Of a DNA stretch of 14,203 bases, positions 1 through 6,872 are shown piece by piece. The DNA comes from an uncultured Shinella sp. (GTDB taxonomy: Bacteria > Pseudomonadota > Alphaproteobacteria > Rhizobiales > Rhizobiaceae), in contig CAMPIK010000015.1 in the NCBI GenBank assembly GCA_946886325.1, positions 1-14,203 of the forward strand, written 5' to 3'. The translations under genes were made by a program, and so were the position numbers. Below the pieces are notes generated by a model. It searched no databases and was not told the origin of the DNA. It saw only the letters and a program-made list of their open reading frames with translations. How positions within the stretch are numbered: position 1 is the stretch's first letter; each line of letters opens with the position of its first letter.

Positions 1-513
1 GACCGGTTCGGCCTGCCGGTCATCACGCTGATCGATACGGCCGGCGCTTATCCCGGCATCGGCGCCGAAGAACGCGGCCAGGCCGAGGCGATCGCGCGGT
101 CGACCGAAATGTGTCTCAACATCAAGGTTCCGATCGTGTCCGTCGTGCTCGGCGAAGGCGGCTCGGGCGGCGCCATCGCCATTGCCACCGGCGACCGCGT
201 CTACATGCTGGAACACGCGATCTACAGCGTGATCTCGCCGGAAGGTGCGGCCTCGATCCTCTGGCGCGATTCGACGCGCGCCAAGGAAGCGGCGAGCAAC
301 ATGAAGATCACGGCCGAGGACCTGAAGACCTTCGGCATCATCGACGGCATCATCCCCGAGCCTGTCGGCGGCGCGCATCGCGACCCCGAAAGCGTCATCG
401 GGGCGACCGGCGATGTCATCGCCGGTGCGTTGAAGGACCTCGGCGCAAAGCCCGGCGACCAGCTTCGCAAGGACCGCCGCCAGCGCTATCTGAACATCGG
501 TCGCCAGCTCTGA
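1..513 (+). CDS. accA: Acetyl-CoA carboxylase carboxyltransferase subunit alpha (3' part)
   Basis: This is the C-terminal part (170 residues) of AccA; the gene begins before the window. AccA and AccD form the carboxyltransferase that moves the carboxyl group from carboxybiotin to acetyl-CoA, giving malonyl-CoA for fatty acid synthesis in the cytoplasm. The frame is open from base 1 and contains the family's conserved stretches: [16 protein letters not shown] near the start of the visible part, [12 protein letters not shown], and [15 protein letters not shown]. These belong to the crotonase-fold active-site region that binds CoA and carboxybiotin. The full protein is usually about 317 residues, so a little under half is missing. 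The tail [16 protein letters not shown] and the TGA at 511-513 give a normal end. The stop codon lies in the loop of a small hairpin that may terminate the transcript. Identity is very secure. Confidence 0.97.
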   Translation, partial: DRFGLPVITLIDTAGAYPGIGAEERGQAEAIARSTEMCLNIKVPIVSVVLGEGGSGGAIAIATGDRVYMLEHAIYSVISPEGAASILWRDSTRAKEAASNMKITAEDLKTFGIIDGIIPEPVGGAHRDPESVIGATGDVIAGALKDLGAKPGDQLRKDRRQRYLNIGRQL

Positions 514-529
514 GGCGACGGATGATTTT
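500..529 (+). terminator. Possible intrinsic terminator of accA
   Basis: Bases 500-505 (GTCGCC) pair perfectly with 514-519 (GGCGAC) around an 8-base loop that holds the accA TGA stop codon. A short T tract (TTTT, 526-529) follows after six bases. The stem is short and the T tract weak, so this is a plausible but unproven terminator. Confidence 0.4.
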
Positions 530-539
530 GTGCAAATGC

Positions 540-566
540 GAATATGGCCAAATCTTGGCCATATTC
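540..566. repeat. Perfect 12-bp inverted repeat between accA and the L,D-transpeptidase gene
   Basis: The left arm GAATATGGCCAA (540-551) and right arm TTGGCCATATTC (555-566) are exact reverse complements around the 3-base loop ATC. No T tract follows on the plus strand, so it is not a typical intrinsic terminator. It lies about 17 bases upstream of a TTGACA box. It could be a hairpin in the accA 3' end, a back-up terminator, or a dyad operator for the downstream gene. Confidence 0.75.
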
Positions 567-582
567 CTCGTGTTGTCGTCCC

Positions 583-612
583 TTGACAGCCACGAGCCTC
601 GCGAAAGACTAT
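583..612 (+). promoter_or_regulatory. Candidate sigma-70 promoter for the L,D-transpeptidase gene
   Basis: A consensus -35 box TTGACA, preceded by C as in the alphaproteobacterial CTTGAC form, lies at 583-588. After 18 bases a weak -10-like GACTAT occurs at 607-612. This would leave a leader of roughly 90 bases before the ATG at 706. The -35 is convincing; the -10 is only a partial match. Confidence 0.4.
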
Positions 613-705
613 CCGGTAATACTCCTGAAGGACAAATCGGCTAGGACATCGCGCACACCGTGCCGCATGCCGTTGCCGCCTGATTCACATATTCGGACCT
701 GTGTA

Positions 706-2181
706 ATGCGCTTCAAAGTTCTTGCTGCTGTTTCTCTTCTGGCGATTGTGGCCGGATGCACCAATGACACGCTCGACAGCGTGGACAGCAACATCAATGT
801 CAAGAAGGTTTCCAACAAGGTCGAGTATCAGCTCTCGGGCAACGTGATCTCGCGCATGGCCTCGCTCAACATCGACCGCCAGGCACCCTTGATGATCCGC
901 ATCTTCAAGGAAGAGGGCACGCTCGAAGTCTGGAAGGCGGATCGCTGCGACCGCTTCCAACTGGTGAAGAGCTACAAGATCTGCGCCTGGTCGGGCAAGC
1001 TCGGCCCGAAGATGAAGGAAGGCGACCGGCAGGCGCCGGAGGGTTTCTATCCGCTCTTCCCGCACCAGCTCAATCCGAACTCCAAATATTACCTCGCCAT
1101 CAACACGGGCTATCCCAACCAGTATGACCGGGCGAACGGCCATTCCGGCAGCCATCTGATGATCCATGGCGCCTGCTCGTCCGCCGGCTGCTACTCGATG
1201 ACCGACGAGCAGATGCTGGAAATCTTCGCCTTCGCCCGCGATTCGTTCCGCGGCGGGCAGAAGAGCGTCCAGTTGCAGGCCTTCCCCTTCCGGATGACCG
1301 CGGAGAACATGGCGCGCCACCGCGACAATCCGCACATCGAATTCTGGAAGATGCTGAAGGTCGGCTACGACAATTTCCACGTGACGAAGCGCCCGCCGGA
1401 AGTCGCCGTCTGCGAGAAGAAATACGTCTTCAACAAGGTGGCGGAAGGCGGGACGCTGTCGCCGACCGGTGCCTGCCCGGCCATGACGACGCCGCAGGCG
1501 CTCGAAGTGGCGCTTGCCGGCTACAACAAGTCCTATGACGCCGCTCTCGAAAAGGCGATGCGCAAGTACAAGGGCACCGTCTGGATCGAGCCGTCGGAAG
1601 CCCAGCGCAAGGCTGTTGTCGCCGACCAGCGCAAGGGCCGCGAACTCGCCTATGCGCCGACCGGCACGTCGCTGGAAGCCGGCAAGCTGACCACGTTGCG
1701 CGAGATCGAGGCGGCCAAGAAGCGCGCCGAACAGGAGGCGCAGCGCAAGATCGAGATGGCCGAGCGGGCGAAGAAGGCCGAGGAAGACCGCAAGGCGGCC
1801 GAACTCGCCAAGCTTGCCGAGGACGTCGCGGCCGCCAAGGCCGAGATCAAGACGATCGGCGGCGTGCCCGTGCCGGAGGAAAACCCCGGCATTGCCTCGC
1901 TTCAAGACGATTCGGGCCGCATGCCCTTCTGGCAGCGCTGGCTGAAGGAAAAAACGCCACAGCAGGCAGCTGTTCCGACCGAAGACGCCGCGGTCGAGGG
2001 TGCCGTCACGGCGCCGGCGGACTCCCGGCCAGAGGCCGAGACCGAACAGCAGGCGACAACCGCACACACCGCCCAGACAGCAGACAACGCTGCGACGACC
2101 GAACCCGGACAGGATGCTGCGACAGCCGTCCAGACGCCGGCAGCCGACGAAAAGCCCTTCTGGAAGTTCTGGGAGAAATGA
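706..2181 (+). CDS. YafK-like murein L,D-transpeptidase lipoprotein with coiled-coil tail
   Basis: This 491-residue protein probably acts in the periplasm on peptidoglycan, forming or editing cross-links, or attaching proteins, through a catalytic cysteine. I start it at ATG 706 rather than the in-frame ATG at 544 because 706 gives a clean lipoprotein signal: basic MRFK, a hydrophobic run, then lipobox VAGC with Cys18 as the lipidation site. The YkuD catalytic signature is seen as SHLMIHG followed by SSAGCYSM (His150, His154, Gly155, Cys162), closest to the YafK branch in my judgement. After the catalytic domain (to about 240) comes a Lys/Glu/Ala-rich helical, probably coiled-coil, stretch (about 330-380). 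An Ala/Thr/Glu-rich linker follows. Two aromatic-basic motifs occur, PFWQRW at 407-412 and PFWKFW at 484-489, the second at the extreme C-terminus. The gene overlaps the next by 4 bases. Enzyme class is secure; substrate and partners are unknown. Confidence 0.88.
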   Translation: MRFKVLAAVSLLAIVAGCTNDTLDSVDSNINVKKVSNKVEYQLSGNVISRMASLNIDRQAPLMIRIFKEEGTLEVWKADRCDRFQLVKSYKICAWSGKLGPKMKEGDRQAPEGFYPLFPHQLNPNSKYYLAINTGYPNQYDRANGHSGSHLMIHGACSSAGCYSMTDEQMLEIFAFARDSFRGGQKSVQLQAFPFRMTAENMARHRDNPHIEFWKMLKVGYDNFHVTKRPPEVAVCEKKYVFNKVAEGGTLSPTGACPAMTTPQALEVALAGYNKSYDAALEKAMRKYKGTVWIEPSEAQRKAVVADQRKGRELAYAPTGTSLEAGKLTTLREIEAAKKRAEQEAQRKIEMAERAKKAEEDRKAAELAKLAEDVAAAKAEIKTIGGVPVPEENPGIASLQDDSGRMPFWQRWLKEKTPQQAAVPTEDAAVEGAVTAPADSRPEAETEQQATTAHTAQTADNAATTEPGQDAATAVQTPAADEKPFWKFWEK

Positions 2182-2462
2182 GCGCTTCGTCGGCGAAGGA
2201 CGACGCGGCGGAACTCTATGATCTCAAGGGGCTGAAATGCCCCCTGCCCGTCCTGAAGGCAAAACGCAGGCTCGACGGCATGGTCGCCGGTGCCGCCCTC
2301 TGGGTCGAAACCACAGACCCCCTCGCCGTCATCGACATCCCGCATTTCTGCCGCGAGCACGGACACCTGCTGGAGGCGACGGAAGCGGCAGACGGGTTCC
2401 ACCGGTTCCTCATCCGCAAAGGAGCGGGTGATGACCTGGTGATTCCGGACGGCAACTCCTGA
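2178..2462 (+). CDS. TusA/SirA-family sulfurtransferase
   Basis: This small 94-residue cytoplasmic protein has the TusA fold signature: a hydrophobic strand, then LKGLKCPLPVLKAKR with the CPxP motif (Cys21-Pro22-Leu23-Pro24). Cys21 is the residue that carries persulfide sulfur in TusA proteins. In characterised members the sulfur is passed on in tRNA thiolation, molybdenum cofactor or other sulfur-relay pathways. Which relay applies here cannot be seen, because no tusBCDE or cysteine desulfurase gene is in the window. Length is slightly above E. coli TusA (about 81). The start ATG overlaps the preceding TGA as ATGA, and GGGAG (2171-2175) lies just upstream, so translation is probably coupled to the L,D-transpeptidase. 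The family call is secure; the symbol tusA is withheld because several paralogous groups share the motif. Confidence 0.9.
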   Translation: MSASSAKDDAAELYDLKGLKCPLPVLKAKRRLDGMVAGAALWVETTDPLAVIDIPHFCREHGHLLEATEAADGFHRFLIRKGAGDDLVIPDGNS

Positions 2463-2542
2463 CGGTCCTCTGCCGCAGATTTAAGCGAGAGACACTGCTT
2501 CGTCCGGCCAAAATGAAACTGGTTTAGCGGACTGAAGTGCAT

Positions 2543-2570
2543 GGCTCCCCGCAGCCAACTGCGAGGAGCC
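2543..2570. terminator. Strong hairpin between convergent tusA-like and BCCT genes
   Basis: GGCTCCCCGCAG (2543-2554) and CTGCGAGGAGCC (2559-2570) form a 12-position stem with a single mismatch and a CCAA loop. It lies 12 bases beyond the BCCT stop codon and about 80 bases after the tusA-like stop, so it could end either transcript. Neither side has a T tract, so it may be a 3'-end stabilising or Rho-assisted structure rather than a classical intrinsic terminator. Confidence 0.55.
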
Positions 2571-2582
2571 GATCGGCCTGCT

Positions 2583-4238
2583 TCAGGTGGCAGGGAGGAC
2601 GATAGTCTCGATGCCGGCTCTTTCACGCAAGCCATCGCGGTAGATCGCCTTGATGAGCGCAACGCACATCAAAAGCATGACCACCGAGAATGGCAGGGCT
2701 CCGATGACCATCGCGGTCTTGATGGCGTCGAGCCCCCCGACCAGCAGCAGAGCCGCCACAACACCACCGAGAGCAACGCCCCAGAAGATGATGTGCGGGC
2801 GTGCCTTCGGCCCTTCGTCTCCGGCCGCGTTGATCGTGTTGACGATCAGGATCGCCGAGTCGACGGAGGTGACGAGATAGGTCATCAGCAGAACGACGAT
2901 CAAGACGGCCATCGGCCAGGCGAGGAACGACACGGACGAGAGCAGGATATCCGTCATGACGAAGATCTTGCCGCCGTCAGGCGCCGCGTTGATCGCGCCG
3001 CCGGCAACGCCGGTCAGTTCGAGGTCGATCGCGGTGCCGCCAGCCCAGGTGAACCAGACGAAGCACATGATCGCCGGAACGATCATGGCGCCGAGCACGA
3101 ACTCCCGGATCGTCCGCCCCTTCGAAATGCGCGCCAGGAAAAGGCCGACGAACGGCGCGAACGCGACCCACCACGCCCAGTAGAAGACGGTCCATCCGCT
3201 CTGCCACGCGGCAAGCTTGTCGCCGACTTCGGTCGCATCGGGCTTCCAGACTGTCACGATCATCTTGGGAAGGGCGACGATATAGTCGAAGGTCCCCACG
3301 ATCATCGCGGTCAGACCGAACCAGGTCGAACCGAACAGAAGCAGGAAGCTGAGGAGGAAGATACTGAGGCCCATGTTGAGATTGGAAAGCCATTTGATGC
3401 CCTTTCCAACGCCCGACAGGGCCGACAGCGTCGAGGCCGCCATGATGATGACCACCGCGAAGAGAATTGCGGCCGTCGACGATTTGCCTTCCGCATTGAG
3501 CATCCAGTCGCCGATGCCGATGCGATGCATGCCGGCAACGAACTGCTCGACCCCGAAACCGAGGGTCTGCGCGACACCCAGGATTGTCGCCACGACGGCG
3601 AAGATATCGACCATGTGCCCGAGAGGGCCGGACAGGGACTTGCCGAACAGCGGGGTCAGCGCGGACCGGATGGTCAGCGGCAGATTGCGCCGATACGCGA
3701 AATAGGCAAGCGCCAGCCCGGTGATCGCATAGGAAGACCAGGCCGAAAAGCCCCAATGGAGAAAGGACCATTTGAAGGCATTGTGGATATTGTCTGCGGC
3801 ACCAGCCTGCGCCTGCCCCTGGATCACATCCGGATTGTTGGCGAAATGATAGATCGGTTCGGCGACCGCCCAGGTCAGCATGCCGACGCCGATGCCCGCA
3901 CCGAACATCATCGAGAACCACGAGAAATTGGAGAACTCCGGCCTCTCGTCACCGTGTCCCAGCCGCAGCCGTCCGGCAGCGGGCCAGAGAGCCAGGACCA
4001 GACAGGTCAGCACGAAGCCGGCCATGACATAGACATACCAGGTTGCGAAGTTGTTGAGGATGAAACTGTTGAACTGGTTGAGGATTCGTCCCGAAGCTTC
4101 CGGGAATATCACGGCCCACAAGATCAGTGCGCCAATGAGAACTTTCGACGTTACTGTAACGTCTATGCTGAATCCCTTGTAGAAACCCTTTTGGGCAATC
4201 CTGATGGGCAGAGTCGAAAGCGGTGGTCCCAATGCCAT
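2583..4238 (-). CDS. BCCT-family betaine/choline/carnitine-type transporter
   Basis: This is an inner-membrane secondary transporter of 551 residues with about 12 hydrophobic segments, as expected for the BCCT family. Such proteins import quaternary ammonium or related osmolytes. Signature stretches are GAGIGVGM (113-120) before AVAEP in TM3, the Trp-rich box WTVFYWAWW (349-357) that lines the betaine site in BetP, and ARISKGRTIREF (369-380). The VTS of LVTSVDSA (456-458) matches the region that binds sodium in BetP, which favours Na+ coupling over CaiT-like exchange. I start at the ATG at 4238: an AAGGGGA ribosome site is correctly spaced there. The longer in-frame version adds 27 basic, unlikely residues. 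The long cytosolic osmosensing extension of BetP is absent. Substrate (glycine betaine, choline, DMSP, ectoine) cannot be fixed from sequence. The gene stands alone, possibly a later insertion between tusA-like and cobW-like genes. Confidence 0.93.
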   Translation of the reverse strand: MALGPPLSTLPIRIAQKGFYKGFSIDVTVTSKVLIGALILWAVIFPEASGRILNQFNSFILNNFATWYVYVMAGFVLTCLVLALWPAAGRLRLGHGDERPEFSNFSWFSMMFGAGIGVGMLTWAVAEPIYHFANNPDVIQGQAQAGAADNIHNAFKWSFLHWGFSAWSSYAITGLALAYFAYRRNLPLTIRSALTPLFGKSLSGPLGHMVDIFAVVATILGVAQTLGFGVEQFVAGMHRIGIGDWMLNAEGKSSTAAILFAVVIIMAASTLSALSGVGKGIKWLSNLNMGLSIFLLSFLLLFGSTWFGLTAMIVGTFDYIVALPKMIVTVWKPDATEVGDKLAAWQSGWTVFYWAWWVAFAPFVGLFLARISKGRTIREFVLGAMIVPAIMCFVWFTWAGGTAIDLELTGVAGGAINAAPDGGKIFVMTDILLSSVSFLAWPMAVLIVVLLMTYLVTSVDSAILIVNTINAAGDEGPKARPHIIFWGVALGGVVAALLLVGGLDAIKTAMVIGALPFSVVMLLMCVALIKAIYRDGLRERAGIETIVLPAT

Positions 4239-4244
4239 TGATTT

Positions 4245-4251
4245 TCCCCTT
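4245..4251 (-). promoter_or_regulatory. Ribosome binding site of the BCCT gene
   Basis: The minus strand reads AAGGGGA here, six bases before the ATG at 4238. It decides the start against the in-frame upstream ATG at 4319. Confidence 0.6.
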
Positions 4252-4332
4252 GTTGTAAGCCCAACTCGAGAGAAAAACCGGCAATGACCGCCGCGGACTA
4301 CATCCGCAGCAGTTTGCATTCGATCTCGTTGC

Positions 4333-4395
4333 TCGAAACAGGCTGGACTGCTGATGTTCTCACAGCAGACGTCATCTTAATGCGTTCTGTTTCGA
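4333..4395. repeat. Nested inverted repeats upstream of the BCCT gene
   Basis: TCGAAACAG (4333-4341) and CTGTTTCGA (4387-4395) are perfect 9-base inverted repeats separated by 45 bases. Inside them CTGCTG (4348-4353) and CAGCAG (4363-4368) form a second perfect pair. The region lies 95-157 bases upstream of the BCCT start in the 231-base gap 4239-4469, which otherwise holds no gene. It could be a paired operator, a structured leader RNA or chance. Confidence 0.45.
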
Positions 4396-4438
4396 CGGAA
4401 CCTATCGAAGCGACTGCGACAATCCTATTCGCGCCAAA

Positions 4439-4473
4439 CTAAAGCGTTTGCGACTATTTGGAGCACGCTTTAG
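4439..4473 (-). terminator. Hairpin overlapping the stop codon of the CobW-like gene
   Basis: CTAAAGCG (4439-4446) and CGCTTTAG (4466-4473) are exact inverted repeats, with an extra TGC/GCA pairing inside. On the minus strand the structure starts within the TAA stop codon (4470-4472) and is followed by TTTGG. It may end the carboxypeptidase-CobW transcript. Alternatively, it resembles the short palindromic intergenic repeats scattered in rhizobial genomes. Confidence 0.45.
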
Positions 4474-5612
4474 AGGAATGAGCGCCCCGGCACGGCCAGC
4501 GGATTGTCCTCCAGCGCCGCGCGATCCGGCCGGTCGACGCGCGGCGTGCCGATGAAGGCGTCGAAGAGATCGCGCACGAAGCTCTCCGGCAGGTCTCTGG
4601 TGATCAGCACCATGCGCGTGCGCCGGTCCGACGGATCGGGCCAGGCGGGAAGCCTCTCGGGCGGATGGAAGATGCTCTGGACCCCGTGCAGGATGACGGG
4701 ACGGTCCGGATTGTTCGAAACCGCCACGATCGCCTTCATGCGCAGAAGCTTCTCGCCATGCGCCGAGCGCAGCAGGTCAACGAACATGTCGAGCGCCATC
4801 GGGTCGATCGGCTTGTCGTGCACGATGCTGAAAGAGCGGATCGTCGCATCGTGCCGCGTCACGTCATGCGCATGGTGATGATGACCGTGATCGTGATGGC
4901 CGTGACCGTCATGATGATGGTGGTGCGCGTCGCGATGATCTTCCTCGGCGAGCCAGCGGCGCACGTCGGCCGTCTTCGTCTCCGGATCATAGAGGCCGCA
5001 AGCAAGCAGCCGGGGGCCGGCCGCAGACACGTCGTCGCCATCGACCATGATCGCGCGCGGATTGATCGCGGCCAGTTCGGCCTCGAGCCGGTTCCACGCG
5101 TCGCTGTCTGCAAGCGTCTTCTTGGCGATGACAAGGCGGTCGGCCACCGCGACCTGCTTGACGGCCTCGGCATGGTTCGCGAGCGTCGACAGGCCATTGA
5201 CCGCATCGATGACCGTCACGACGCCGTCGAGCCGGTAGGAATGTGCGATCACCGGATTGCCCATGATGGCCTGCAGGACGGGCGCCGGATCGGCGAGCCC
5301 CGTCGTTTCGACGACCACGCGCTTCAGCGGCCGGATGCGGCCGGTCTGCATGCGGTCCATCAGGTCGGCGAGCGTATCGACGAGTTCGCCACGCACGGTG
5401 CAGCAGAGGCAGCCGTCCGAAAGCTCGATGATGCCGTCGCCGGACTTTTCCACCAGCAGATGGTCGATGCCGACTTCGCCGAATTCGTTGATGATGACCG
5501 CCGTATCCGTCAGCGCCGGATCGCGCAGCATGCGGTTGAGAAGCGTGGTCTTGCCCGCGCCGAGAAACCCGGTCAGGACGGAGACCGGCACGGTTCGGTC
5601 GAATGTCGGCAT
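4470..5612 (-). CDS. COG0523/CobW-family GTP-binding metal chaperone
   Basis: This 380-residue cytoplasmic protein belongs to the G3E P-loop GTPases that deliver metals, usually zinc or cobalt, to target enzymes. It shows the Walker A loop GFLGAGKT (15-22), the metal-binding CLCC motif (68-71, CxCC type) and ETTG (102-105). A strongly histidine-rich linker (about 226-254) precedes a CobW C-terminal domain (about 256-350). The expected G4 guanine-specificity motif (NKxD or SKTD) reads IAKKTLAD at 162-169 and lacks the Asp in its normal place. The gene begins 11 bases after the carboxypeptidase stop with GAGG at 5619-5622, so the two are probably co-transcribed. Zinc-linked COG0523 proteins are often Zur-regulated; I see no convincing Zur box here. 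Family is secure, the metal and client are not. It is not necessarily the cobalamin-pathway CobW, because no cobalamin genes are nearby. Confidence 0.9.
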   Translation of the reverse strand: MPTFDRTVPVSVLTGFLGAGKTTLLNRMLRDPALTDTAVIINEFGEVGIDHLLVEKSGDGIIELSDGCLCCTVRGELVDTLADLMDRMQTGRIRPLKRVVVETTGLADPAPVLQAIMGNPVIAHSYRLDGVVTVIDAVNGLSTLANHAEAVKQVAVADRLVIAKKTLADSDAWNRLEAELAAINPRAIMVDGDDVSAAGPRLLACGLYDPETKTADVRRWLAEEDHRDAHHHHHDGHGHHDHGHHHHAHDVTRHDATIRSFSIVHDKPIDPMALDMFVDLLRSAHGEKLLRMKAIVAVSNNPDRPVILHGVQSIFHPPERLPAWPDPSDRRTRMVLITRDLPESFVRDLFDAFIGTPRVDRPDRAALEDNPLAVPGRSFL

Positions 5613-5623
5613 GAAAGGCCTCG

Positions 5624-6733
5624 TCAGAAGGTCGGCCGCGGGATCGGGATCGGCACGTCGGCGATATCGCCAATGGCCGCCTGCTCGTTGCCGGCCACCG
5701 GTTTTGCACCACCGGACATGAGACCTGCGAAGACGAGTTTCAAGGGTCGCTGCATCTCATGGATATAGGGCGAGGTCAGCTTCTGGCGGCCCGCCTCGTC
5801 GCGGCCTTCGCTGCGAACCTTGGCGGCATGCTTGTTGCAGATTTCCTGCGAAACGTCGGCGACGACGTCGCGCGTCTCGCCATAGGGCTGCAGCTTGCCG
5901 AGCGTCGGCGCGCCCATGGCATTGGCCGTCAGGCCCAACTGCAGCATGCGGGCCGATTCGTCTGCGCGCGCGCCGAGGCTTTCCGAGCCGAGCACGACCG
6001 AAACGACGCTGCGCCCGTTGCGCGTGGCCGAGGACACCTGGTTGAAGCCGGACGCGCAGATGAAGCCCGTCTTCATGCCATCGGCGCCGTTGAAACGCCC
6101 GATCAGCATGTTGTAGTTCGGATATTGCTTCTTGCCCGTGGTGAAACCTTCGAGCGCGAAATAGGGCGAATATTGCGGGAATTCGCGCTTGAGCGTGATC
6201 GCCAGCACCGCGAGGTCGCGCGCGGTCGTGTACTGCCCCTTGCCGGGAAGGCCGTTCGGATTGACGAAGCGCGACGAACTCATGCCGATGCGCTGGGCTT
6301 CCTGGTTCATGCGCTGCACGAAGGCATCCTCGGAGCCGGAAATCGCCTCGGCGATGGCAACGGACACGTCATTGGCCGACTTGATCAGGATGATCTTCAG
6401 CGCGCTGTCGAGCGTCATCGCCTGGCCGGGCTTGAAATACATCTTGCTCGGCGGCTCGGCGGCGGCATGCTTGCTCATGACGACAGGGCTTTCCAGCGTC
6501 ACCTCGCCGTTCTTGATGGCCCGGAAGACCGTATAGGCCGTCATCAGCTTGGTGAGCGAGGCCGGATACCATTTCTGGAACGCATCGCGATGCTCGATGA
6601 CCTTCAACGACCGCACATCGACCAGCATGCGCGGACCGGTATCGGCCAGGGCCGTGTTGGCGAAGAGGGACGCGGCCATCAGCGCCGCCAGTCCAAAGAT
6701 TGCCGACTGCCGGCGCGGGAATCGTCCAGTCAT
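5624..6733 (-). CDS. D-alanyl-D-alanine carboxypeptidase (PBP5/6 type, S11 family)
   Basis: This exported penicillin-binding protein of 369 residues trims the terminal D-Ala of peptidoglycan pentapeptides and so limits cross-linking. Numbered from the ATG at 6733, it has a signal peptide with likely cleavage after ALA at about residue 30. The three active-site motifs are SLTK (Ser59, Lys62), SAN (119-121) and KTG (221-223), followed by a C-terminal region rich in Pro and Lys. The end IPIPRPTF shows no obvious membrane-anchoring amphipathic helix. A TTG two codons upstream (6739) is an alternative start; I prefer ATG. AGG and GAGGA lie 9 to 13 bases before it. It is the first gene of a probable operon with the CobW-like gene. 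The family call is secure. Assignment to dacA, dacC or dacF is not possible from sequence alone, so no symbol is given. Confidence 0.93.
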   Translation of the reverse strand: MTGRFPRRQSAIFGLAALMAASLFANTALADTGPRMLVDVRSLKVIEHRDAFQKWYPASLTKLMTAYTVFRAIKNGEVTLESPVVMSKHAAAEPPSKMYFKPGQAMTLDSALKIILIKSANDVSVAIAEAISGSEDAFVQRMNQEAQRIGMSSSRFVNPNGLPGKGQYTTARDLAVLAITLKREFPQYSPYFALEGFTTGKKQYPNYNMLIGRFNGADGMKTGFICASGFNQVSSATRNGRSVVSVVLGSESLGARADESARMLQLGLTANAMGAPTLGKLQPYGETRDVVADVSQEICNKHAAKVRSEGRDEAGRQKLTSPYIHEMQRPLKLVFAGLMSGGAKPVAGNEQAAIGDIADVPIPIPRPTF

Positions 6734-6782
6734 CTGCAAGGGCCTGTCCTCGGAAATCGGTGGTTGTCTCGAAGCTTCGCCC

Positions 6783-6812
6783 TATTTAGCCTATATGGCA
6801 TGGTGATGGCAA
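6783..6812 (-). promoter_or_regulatory. Weak promoter candidate for the carboxypeptidase-CobW unit
   Basis: On the minus strand TTGCCA (6812-6807) and TAAATA (6788-6783) are separated by 18 bases, about 50 bases before the ATG at 6733. The 139-base divergent gap 6734-6872 must also hold the M20 gene promoter, for which I see no good match. Confidence 0.25.
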
Positions 6813-6872
6813 AGCCATCCCGCCCATCAAGGCCGAATTTTCCGGCAGAAGCAGCGAACAGGACCCTTCCGC

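Noticed and set aside
685..2067. Long minus-strand frame opposite the L,D-transpeptidase gene
   Set aside because: It is a low-complexity Leu/Arg/Gly-rich product with no motif, opposite a gene with an intact catalytic signature.
2541..4241. Long open frame on the plus strand opposite the BCCT gene
   Set aside because: It is antisense to a gene with clear BCCT motifs and encodes an Arg/Asp/His-rich product typical of shadow frames in GC-rich DNA.
4851..4935. His-run in the CobW-like gene as a vector tag artefact
   Set aside because: The His residues are internal, mixed with Asp and Gly, and typical of COG0523 linkers.
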